DNA from: Planococcus versutus
GTDB taxonomy: Bacteria; Bacillota; Bacilli; Bacillales_A; Planococcaceae
DNA length: 64,000 nt
Assembly (NCBI RefSeq): GCF_001186155.3
Contig: NZ_CP016540.2
Location: forward strand, 2,272,001-2,336,000
Reading direction: 5' to 3'
The notes under the pieces were generated by a model. That model was given only the letters and a program-made list of their open reading frames with translations, ran no database searches and had not been told where the DNA came from. Below, piece by piece: positions 54,098 through 61,915 of this stretch. The translations under genes were made by a program, and so were the position numbers. Positions within the stretch are counted from its first letter, which is position 1; every line of letters begins with the position of its first letter.

Positions 54098-55558
54098 TTA
54101 GCGCATTTTATTCGCTTGTTTTTGCTTTGCTACATCTGCTTTACGTTGCTTTCCTTTGCGCCATACTATCCACAAGAATAGCATAAACACCACGTACATA
54201 ATGGCAAGTGTTGAAATGTAAGCAGCATTAAGTTTTGTTTCTTTTGTTACGTGGAAAATTTCTGCAATCTCACGATCTTGCGTGATTCGGTATTCTCCAT
54301 TATCTTCGCGAATAATGTCACTTTCAAACAAGCCACGCAATTGCTGTCCTGTTCCAATCACATCACTCGATAAGTTAAACGATTTTGTCGAGGAAGAGTT
54401 ATTAATGGCAATAATCCATGTTTCTTCATCGTTTGAACGCTCATAAACGAGCCAGTCGTCTTCGTCATGTAAGATGTTCAACTCACCTGTCCGCAACGCT
54501 TCTGAAGAATTACGTAATGACGTTAAATCAGTAATGTGATCAATAAGCTCTTTTTCTACTGCTAAATCCAAAATCTGATGAGATTCAGCAGGAGTTGTCC
54601 CGTTCATAGCCGACTCTGAACCGTATTGAATAACCGGAATTCCCGGCATGGTCAGTAGTTGTGTCAACAACAGCGTCCAACGTGTGGGTGGAAAACCATT
54701 TACTTCTACAATATCTGCTGTAAACCGTGACCCAATTAACGAATCTACTTGAATCAATTTACCTTTACTTTGTTCCATTAATGTTGATACATCAGTCAAT
54801 CCTTGATCAAAATTTTTATATCCGGCACGAAGAGTTTCTTCTACACCTGGTAAAACAACTGCATCAAATCCAGCTGTTTCATCCATTTCTCGATCGCTTA
54901 AAATATAGCTATCTCGCACATTTTTAATCGCTTTAGAAAAGTTTTTAACAAAAGTTGAGTCTAGCTTATCTGAGTTTTGAAGACGAAAGCCGTCTACTTT
55001 GTAGTTGTCACTGAATTCTGTGAATGTTGAAGTCAACTCTTTTTGGACTGCTGGATTTGCCGTGTCTAACGCCAAACTGCCATCTTTGTTTTCTACAAAC
55101 CATTCAGAGTGTTCAGAGGTCCATATGTGATTGGCACTTAGCTGTTGCGTTGGAATATCCACAATTACTTTCATGTCTTGGTCATGGATTTCCTCTACAA
55201 GTGCTTTAAATTCTTCTTCGGTACCAAAATGTCGCTCAAATTCGCCGTAATCGATCACTTGTTTTCCATCATATGTTGCTGTAGAAAATACGGGTCCTAT
55301 AGAAAGAGCCGTAAAGCCCATATCTTTCACAAATAATATTTCACTAGCAAGTCCAGCAAAATCACCGCCATTAAAAGCTGTGGGATCTATCGCATTTACT
55401 TCGTAATCATTATCAATTTTTTTATTAAAATAACGATCAATCAACAAATCATAAATGAATTCGTCTTTGAGTTCTCGTTTTTCTGCAGCATATGTCGGAT
55501 TGACAAATGCCAGCAACAGTAAAGTTGTGATAATACTTAAAATCCATTTTGCCTTCAA
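54098..55558 (-). CDS. Membrane-anchored GH13 alpha-amylase-fold protein, probable pseudoenzyme
   Basis: 486 residues from TTG 55558, eight bases after AAGGAGG; this start puts a signal peptide (about 1-25, ending PTYAAE) at the N-terminus, whereas the ATG at 55588 precedes the site. The (beta/alpha)8 GH13 core (FIYDLLIDRYFN...GGDFAGLASEILFVKDMGFTALSIGPVF) is clear and the late motif TMPGIPVIQYGSE is conserved. A C-terminal membrane segment (about 449-470) and basic tail anchor it outside the membrane. GFRLD reads GFRLQ (Gln194), DxVxNH reads DIPTQQ, and DNHD reads DSLI, so the catalytic residues seem lost. Its role, perhaps binding, is unknown. Confidence 0.8.
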   Translation of the reverse strand: MKAKWILSIITTLLLLAFVNPTYAAEKRELKDEFIYDLLIDRYFNKKIDNDYEVNAIDPTAFNGGDFAGLASEILFVKDMGFTALSIGPVFSTATYDGKQVIDYGEFERHFGTEEEFKALVEEIHDQDMKVIVDIPTQQLSANHIWTSEHSEWFVENKDGSLALDTANPAVQKELTSTFTEFSDNYKVDGFRLQNSDKLDSTFVKNFSKAIKNVRDSYILSDREMDETAGFDAVVLPGVEETLRAGYKNFDQGLTDVSTLMEQSKGKLIQVDSLIGSRFTADIVEVNGFPPTRWTLLLTQLLTMPGIPVIQYGSESAMNGTTPAESHQILDLAVEKELIDHITDLTSLRNSSEALRTGELNILHDEDDWLVYERSNDEETWIIAINNSSSTKSFNLSSDVIGTGQQLRGLFESDIIREDNGEYRITQDREIAEIFHVTKETKLNAAYISTLAIMYVVFMLFLWIVWRKGKQRKADVAKQKQANKMR

Positions 55559-55695
55559 TCTAACATCCTCCTTCAATGAGGTCATCATTGTCTTCTACCC
55601 GATTCATTTTATCAAACTCCAGCTATCCCTGCCATGTAAAGTTGTGGTTTTGAATGGGACTTGTTAGAGTTTCGTCTAATCTGTGAAAATTTGCA

Positions 55696-55727
55696 TAGAA
55701 AAAGGTAGGTGCACGGAGCACCTACCT
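55696..55727 (-). terminator. Terminator of yisL
   Basis: AGGTAGGTGC pairs perfectly with GCACCTACCT (55703-55712 with 55718-55727), followed on the minus strand by TTTTTCT. Confidence 0.88.
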
Positions 55728-55733
55728 GAATTC

Positions 55734-56105
55734 TTAAAAGAAATCCAAACCGACTGGTAACATAAAGCCGATAAACATTGTTGCCAATAAGAACAAGACA
55801 AACAATGCCCAAAACATAGTAACAGGCTTTTGTTTTTTCGAACGGATTAACACCATTTCCATCATCCCAATTGTTAAGAGACCTAACAGAAACTTGATGC
55901 CGTATGTCATTGGATCAGACGACGACCACTCGATAAATAACGCAAGACCAGTAATAATAATTAAGACATAAAACAATCTCAAAACCATGTGTACAATCTT
56001 ACGACCTTTGCTATCACGTTGCATAAATGCTGCAACTAAGAACAAAATGACAGCAACAACCCATGTCGTAATGTGTAAATGTGTAGTGTCTGTTAAAATA
56101 CCCAA
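55734..56105 (-). CDS. yisL: UPF0344 membrane protein YisL
   Basis: 123 residues with four membrane segments (about 10-28, 38-58, 65-84 and 95-117), matching the DUF1516/UPF0344 family. Start is TTG 56105 with GAGGTG upstream. Lies 69 bp after yisK in the same direction, as in B. subtilis. Function unknown. Confidence 0.85.
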   Translation of the reverse strand: MGILTDTTHLHITTWVVAVILFLVAAFMQRDSKGRKIVHMVLRLFYVLIIITGLALFIEWSSSDPMTYGIKFLLGLLTIGMMEMVLIRSKKQKPVTMFWALFVLFLLATMFIGFMLPVGLDFF

Positions 56106-56174
56106 AATTTCACCTCTTCTAAATAATGTCCATCTAAGCTTATCATAAATGTGACATCGATAAAGAACTTAAAA

Positions 56175-57074
56175 TTATGACAAATGTGTGACGAGTGTGC
56201 CAATTGATTCGATAGAGACTTTTACTGTATCTCCTGCTTTTAAGAACTTCGGTGGAGTAAAGCCTTTCCCGACTCCAGCAGGTGTTCCTGTAAGAATAAT
56301 ATCGCCTGGTTCTAATGCTACATATGTTGAAACTTCCGCGATCAGTTCATCTACACGGCGGACCATATGTTCGGTATTTCCATTTTGACGAATTTCATCA
56401 TTCACTTTTGTCACAATCGATAAGTTTTGCGCTTGTGGAATTTCATCTTTGGTTACGATATAAGGTCCAAGAGGACACGAACCAGCTAAGCTTTTTCCAA
56501 GAAAATATTGCTGGTGCTTTTCTTGTACATCACGTGCAGTCAAATCATTAGCGATGGTGTAGCCAAACACATAATCATAAGCTAATTGCTTTGGTATTTT
56601 ATGTCCTGCTTTGCCAATGACAACAGCTAATTCTCCTTCGTAATCATAAGAATCCGTTACGTCACTATGAGCAGAAACCGTTTCATTGTCTGCTGAAATG
56701 CAAGTTGACGACTTTGTGAAAACGACTAGGTCTACAGGAGCTTCACCACCCATTTCTTGAGCATGATCTGCATAGTTTTTGCCAATTCCAATAATGTTTT
56801 TAGGCGTTCTCGAGATAGGCGCTAACCATTCAATTTTTGAAAATGAGTGTTTGAATTCTTCAGATCGGTCAGATTGGACAGCGGCTTCCGTCAATTTACG
56901 AATTTGTTCAACAAATTCCATTCCTTGTGGAATTCCCTCAATCAATTGTTCAGGAAATGCAGGTAAGACCTCTAATTGCTTTTGAATCGCAACTAAATCC
57001 CAAACAGCTTCTTCCTTTTTAACTTTAGGTCCAAATCTTTCTTTACCTTCATAGCGAAATGATAACAGCTTCAT
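56175..57074 (-). CDS. yisK: Fumarylacetoacetate hydrolase-family protein YisK
   Basis: 299 residues. The FAH C-terminal fold has the metal-binding Glu/Glu/Asp set in the DYEGELAVVIGK and NDLTARDVQ region and GTPAGVG. YisK of B. subtilis has been reported as an oxaloacetate decarboxylase associated with the Mbl cell-wall system; here only the family is seen. Start ATG at 57074 has AAAAGGAG. Confidence 0.88.
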   Translation of the reverse strand: MKLLSFRYEGKERFGPKVKKEEAVWDLVAIQKQLEVLPAFPEQLIEGIPQGMEFVEQIRKLTEAAVQSDRSEEFKHSFSKIEWLAPISRTPKNIIGIGKNYADHAQEMGGEAPVDLVVFTKSSTCISADNETVSAHSDVTDSYDYEGELAVVIGKAGHKIPKQLAYDYVFGYTIANDLTARDVQEKHQQYFLGKSLAGSCPLGPYIVTKDEIPQAQNLSIVTKVNDEIRQNGNTEHMVRRVDELIAEVSTYVALEPGDIILTGTPAGVGKGFTPPKFLKAGDTVKVSIESIGTLVTHLS

Positions 57075-57117
57075 TCGTCAAACACTCCTTTTCTGTGGTT
57101 GCATTCATTATACACAT

Positions 57118-58299
57118 TCAGCGTTTTGAATTGTTAGTTTTTTCGAAATTATTTCCATAAGTCCATTTTCTCCAAAGCACTTCAAGTGGTCCTCGTGAAA
57201 ACTTCTCAAACCACAACTCTGCGAAAATCAATTGGAATATGAAGATTCCAATGGCAATTAATGTCCCGGTTAACAGGTCTACTTGTCCGTACAACCCTAA
57301 ACCATAAGAATAAAAAATCAAAGTGGCCAAAACTGATTGCGTGATGTAAGTCGTTAAAGACATCCTGCCTACCTTTGCGATCGGTGAAAGCATCTTTTGT
57401 AATGTACTCTTTTGCGCTAGTAAAGCAATAATTGCAGCATAACCAATAGCTACAAGAGGTCCTCCGAATATATCTTGTACATACACAAAAGCATAGTTTG
57501 TATCAAACAAAAATGGCGTACTCTTTAAAGCTAGTCCAATCAGTAAAGGAACAGTCGCTAAACATAACCACAGTTTCCGCTTTTCTGCTGTTCGTTCAAT
57601 CAAGCGCCATTTTGCAGCCGCAGCTCCAATCATTAAGAACGGCAAAATCGTGAATGCTTGTAAAATAAGCCCAAAAATATTATTGCTCGCATACCAATCA
57701 GACAATCGCTGGCTAAAGATTTCAGCAAAGCTTCCTGATTGGTACGATTGAATCGAGCTTTCGATTTCCATATACCCTACGTAAATATTTGGATCTGCTG
57801 CGACCGCAATAAACATAATCACCAGCATCAAAAGATGAGGAATCGCATAGATAGCCAGGCCAAATCCAATAAGCCAACTAGAAGGCAAACGAATCATCCC
57901 AATTAATAACAAGCCCATGAGAGCATATGTAATCAAAATATCGCCATACCAAATTAAAAAAGCATGCACCATACCAAATAACAGCAAAACAACAAGACGT
58001 TTTATAGCGAGTGGCGCAAAAGCCTGACTTTTCAATTCTGCACGCATAAACTGCATTGCTAAGCCATAGCCAAATAACAGTGCAAATAGTGGATAAAAAC
58101 TAGCTTGAACAAATATATCGATTACTGAGTAGAGGCTTTCATTAACATTTCCGGTAAACCATTTGTATGGATCGATATATGAAAAAGGTGAGTGAAAAGC
58201 AAGCATATTAACGATTAAAATACCAAAGAGTGCAAAGCCTCTCATTAAATCAATTGCTTTTACTCGTTCGTTTATAGAAATCGGCTGTAAGTTCAACAT
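57118..58299 (-). CDS. DUF418 multi-pass membrane protein
   Basis: 393 residues, about nine hydrophobic helices, family start INERVKAIDLMRGFALFGILIVN and the C-terminal GPLEVLWRKWTYG motif typical of the DUF418/YeiB-like family. The ATG at 58299 lies 7 bp after the addA stop codon and shares AGGGGGAT with it, so it is probably co-transcribed and coupled with addA. Function unknown; no link to recombination is known. Confidence 0.8.
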   Translation of the reverse strand: MLNLQPISINERVKAIDLMRGFALFGILIVNMLAFHSPFSYIDPYKWFTGNVNESLYSVIDIFVQASFYPLFALLFGYGLAMQFMRAELKSQAFAPLAIKRLVVLLLFGMVHAFLIWYGDILITYALMGLLLIGMIRLPSSWLIGFGLAIYAIPHLLMLVIMFIAVAADPNIYVGYMEIESSIQSYQSGSFAEIFSQRLSDWYASNNIFGLILQAFTILPFLMIGAAAAKWRLIERTAEKRKLWLCLATVPLLIGLALKSTPFLFDTNYAFVYVQDIFGGPLVAIGYAAIIALLAQKSTLQKMLSPIAKVGRMSLTTYITQSVLATLIFYSYGLGLYGQVDLLTGTLIAIGIFIFQLIFAELWFEKFSRGPLEVLWRKWTYGNNFEKTNNSKR

Positions 58300-58306
58300 A
58301 ATCCCC

Positions 58307-61300
58307 CTAAATATTCACTTCTTGGCTGACTGCAAACAAATACAACAACCGCTCTTTAACCGAAATTTGCAGTATAGATTCAACAGCTTCTTGATAAACG
58401 GTCAATTGAACATTATATCGTTCCGTCATTTCACTTTTCACATTACTCATGTTTGCCACACGATCCGTCTTATAATCTACTAGCACCCAGCCGTCTTGCT
58501 CTTCAAACAAACAATCGACGATTCCTTGAATAATTTGATAGTCACCGTCTGCATCTTTTTTCGCATAAGTAAAAGGCACTTCGCGTTTAATGTTTTTCGC
58601 TTGGCTTAAACGACTAGCAGTTTCACTCGCATAAAAACGCTCAATTTCTTCAACTTTTACAACTTTTCCTTCATCGGGAGAAAGAATTTCCATTCCGACC
58701 AAAGTCTCAACAAATTCTTTTATCTCTTTGCTATTCATTGTACGGTTTAAAGGGATATGTTGCATAACTGCATGAACAGCCGTGCCAACATCCGCTGCTG
58801 ACAGGCGCTCATCCATCATGAAGGCTGGTCGATGAAGCAATGTCTTTTTCTGCTGTTTTACAGGTGGAATAAACGATTCTGGTTCGTCAAGTCGCTGCAA
58901 CATTTGCAACCGTTTCATTTCAGTAACCGATTCTTTAGAACGTTTGTCTACTGCGCCTTGATGAGGATAGTGGTAGTTAAAACGCTCGTCTACAAGTTGC
59001 TGATAATCTTTGCTTGCTCTATCTTCCGCTAGTGAGTCTTCTCTAATGGCTACTGGTGGAAGCAATGATTGAGATTCAATCATCTCGATATGAAAACGTG
59101 AAGAGTGCTTGATTACATTACCATTCACATTTAATTGATCTACAGCATCAGGATGTCTGGCTAGAGCAGGACCTATCCAATCTAAGTAACCTTTAGCACG
59201 TGAGCGCATGAAATCTGGTAAGCGAAGATCTGTTGTGCTAACTTTCCATTTTTCAACCAGTTTATCGATATCTTTTACGGAGGCAGTTAAGTATAAACGT
59301 TCTTTTGCGCGCGTCATAGCTACATATAAAACACGCATTTCTTCTGCTTTCATTTGAAGTTGCTTTATTTCTCTAACCGCTAAAAATGGCAGCGACGTAT
59401 ATTCAATCCGCGTATCTGGATTAACAGCTTTGACCGCTAAGCCATAATTCTGGTCAAACAAATACGGTTTTTTAAAATCCATTTCGTTAAAAGAACGACC
59501 AGTTCCTGCAAAAAAGACCACAGGAAACTCTAGACCTTTTGATTTGTGAACAGTCATGAGCCGAACGACGTTTTCTTTTTCGCTGAGTGATTTAGCAGTT
59601 CCGAGATCATCTCCGCGTTCACGCATTCGGTCGATAAATCGTAAAAATCGGAACAAGCCACGGAAAGAAGTTTTCTCATACTCTAATGCGCGGTCATGCA
59701 ACGCACGCAAATTGGCTTTTCGTTGCTTGCCGTTAGTCATAGCTCCCGCCATTTCGTAGTAATTGGTATCTAAATAGACTTTCCAAATCAGCTCTGCCAA
59801 CGACCCACGACGTGCTAAATTTCGCCAATCTTCTAATTGAGTGACAAAACGGTTTAGTTTTTCAGCAGTAACTGAATCTATCCCTGTACCTGCGCGCATA
59901 AACATTTTTAACGCTTCGTAATATGAAGCTTGTGGTGCGGCTAATCGAATTTGGGCTAGCTCATTTTCTTTCAAGCCAATAAATGGTGCACGCAATACCG
60001 AAGCGAGCGGAATATCTTGATACGGATTATCGATGACTCGCAAAGTGTTGAGCATAATCATCACTTCAAGTGCTTCAAAATAGCCACCTGTCAATTCTGC
60101 ATATAACGGAATCCCTGCCATTTTAAATTCGTCTACAAAGTCACCTGACCATGTCATTGAACGCATCAACACAACGATGTCTCTGTACTCAAGCGCGCGT
60201 TGTTGCTGTGTCCATGGATCATTTACCAATGTATTGTTACTCATCAGTTTGTTAATTTCTTTAGCGATAAAACGAGCTTCCCACTGTGATTTAGCAAGAT
60301 CTTCTTCTTGTGACTGTTCTTCGGTTTCAAGTTCATGAATCAAAGTCAATTCAATCGGCACTGCCCGGTCAGGATAAGGCGCTTTTGCTTTTAAAGCAGC
60401 CGCTTCATCATAGTCAATTTCACCAACTCGTTCGCCCATAATTTGTGAGAATATATAATTGGTGCCGTCTAGTATTTCTTTCCGACTTCTAAAATTCGCA
60501 TTTAAATCAATACGCAAACCCGTTGCTTGTGCCTCGTGACTAAAACGTGCATATTTCCCCAAAAACAACATTGGTTCGGCTAAACGGAAACGGTAGATTG
60601 ACTGTTTCACGTCTCCTACCATGAATAAGTTGCCGTCGTGTTCATCGCCAGACTTCACTAAGTTTAAGATAGTTTCTTGAAGCAAGTTCGTATCTTGGTA
60701 CTCGTCAACTAGTACTTCTTTAAAACGATTTTGGTATTCTTTCGCAATCGCTGATGGTTTGCCATCTGTCATTAATATTTCCAATGCATAATGCTCTAAA
60801 TCAGAAAAATCAACTAATGCACGATCAATTTTCAATGCTTTGTATTGATTCGCAAAAAGTTGAGTTAGTTCGACTAACGTTTTCATTAACGGGGCCATTT
60901 CACGCATTTCTTCGAGTAAACGCTGCGGGGCACGTGTAAAATAAGCATCAAACAAGCCGCTGACTATTTTCTTCACTTCATTGCGTCGTGCTTTTGCTTC
61001 TTCTGCGATGACTGGATCGCAACTATCTTTACGAATACTGGCTGCTTTGTCCCATTTAAACGATTTTGAAAAAGCATAGACACTGTCCCAAGAATTCTCA
61101 AGTGCAGCGATAGCGGCTCCTATAACTTCTATATCTGTTCTGAATGTAGCTTCTAGTACAACTGGACCTTCTGGTTGCAATGTCAATTCGAGTCCTTCTC
61201 CAGCTAGTTGCAAAGCCTCATCTAAAGCATGGCGTATGGTTAGCTTTAAATCTTTAATGAATGATAGCTCATCCACAGTTGCGTCAACTGATACATCGTA

Positions 61301-61915
61301 CAACATAGGCACTTGCTGAAGCCATTGCTGTGGATCTGGATGTACGCGCGAATAATCATATAGTTTACTCAACAACACTTCCATCGCTTGATCACTGCGA
61401 TCTGAAGTAAAGCTATCTGCTAACCGATAAACAGCGTCTGCGTCTTCTCCTTCATATGCAGATTCAAGTACCGCTTCAAGAACATCGTCTCGTAAAAGAG
61501 CCGCTTCTGTATCTCCAGCAATGCGAAAGCCTGGATCAATTTCCAGCAAGTATGCGTATTGTTTGACGACTTGCAAACAAAAAGAATGCAAGGTGGAAAT
61601 TTGAGCTTTGTTGATCAACCGTAATTGTTTTCTTAAATGTGACGATTCAGGAGTTTCTGCAACTGCTTTTTCCAAAGCATTCGACATGCGATGCCGCATT
61701 TCAGCTGCTGACGCATTGGTAAACGTCACGACCAACAGTTCGTCTACTGATATAGGATTTTCTTCAGCTAATACTTTTTCAATCATGCGATTGATCAACA
61801 CTGCTGTTTTTCCTGAACCTGCTGCGGCTGATACTAGCATATCATGGCCTTTAGCCCAAATGGCTAGCCATTGTTCATCGGTCCACGTGGCATTCATCGG
61901 TTTCTTCGGTATCAT
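58307..61915 (-). CDS. addA: Helicase-nuclease subunit AddA
   Basis: 1202 residues, full length. UvrD-type superfamily 1 helicase with Walker A VSAAAGSGKTAVL, FTNASAAEMRHR, LVDEYQDTN, VGDVKQSIYRFR, MTVHKSKGLEFPVV and YVAMTRAKERLYLT; the C-terminal RecB-like nuclease motif is GIVDCLFEEQDGWVLVDYKTDR. With AddB it resects double-strand breaks from Chi-like sites and loads RecA. The ATG at 61915 overlaps addB by 41 bp with AGGAG ten bases upstream. Confidence 0.97.
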   Translation of the reverse strand: MIPKKPMNATWTDEQWLAIWAKGHDMLVSAAAGSGKTAVLINRMIEKVLAEENPISVDELLVVTFTNASAAEMRHRMSNALEKAVAETPESSHLRKQLRLINKAQISTLHSFCLQVVKQYAYLLEIDPGFRIAGDTEAALLRDDVLEAVLESAYEGEDADAVYRLADSFTSDRSDQAMEVLLSKLYDYSRVHPDPQQWLQQVPMLYDVSVDATVDELSFIKDLKLTIRHALDEALQLAGEGLELTLQPEGPVVLEATFRTDIEVIGAAIAALENSWDSVYAFSKSFKWDKAASIRKDSCDPVIAEEAKARRNEVKKIVSGLFDAYFTRAPQRLLEEMREMAPLMKTLVELTQLFANQYKALKIDRALVDFSDLEHYALEILMTDGKPSAIAKEYQNRFKEVLVDEYQDTNLLQETILNLVKSGDEHDGNLFMVGDVKQSIYRFRLAEPMLFLGKYARFSHEAQATGLRIDLNANFRSRKEILDGTNYIFSQIMGERVGEIDYDEAAALKAKAPYPDRAVPIELTLIHELETEEQSQEEDLAKSQWEARFIAKEINKLMSNNTLVNDPWTQQQRALEYRDIVVLMRSMTWSGDFVDEFKMAGIPLYAELTGGYFEALEVMIMLNTLRVIDNPYQDIPLASVLRAPFIGLKENELAQIRLAAPQASYYEALKMFMRAGTGIDSVTAEKLNRFVTQLEDWRNLARRGSLAELIWKVYLDTNYYEMAGAMTNGKQRKANLRALHDRALEYEKTSFRGLFRFLRFIDRMRERGDDLGTAKSLSEKENVVRLMTVHKSKGLEFPVVFFAGTGRSFNEMDFKKPYLFDQNYGLAVKAVNPDTRIEYTSLPFLAVREIKQLQMKAEEMRVLYVAMTRAKERLYLTASVKDIDKLVEKWKVSTTDLRLPDFMRSRAKGYLDWIGPALARHPDAVDQLNVNGNVIKHSSRFHIEMIESQSLLPPVAIREDSLAEDRASKDYQQLVDERFNYHYPHQGAVDKRSKESVTEMKRLQMLQRLDEPESFIPPVKQQKKTLLHRPAFMMDERLSAADVGTAVHAVMQHIPLNRTMNSKEIKEFVETLVGMEILSPDEGKVVKVEEIERFYASETASRLSQAKNIKREVPFTYAKKDADGDYQIIQGIVDCLFEEQDGWVLVDYKTDRVANMSNVKSEMTERYNVQLTVYQEAVESILQISVKERLLYLFAVSQEVNI

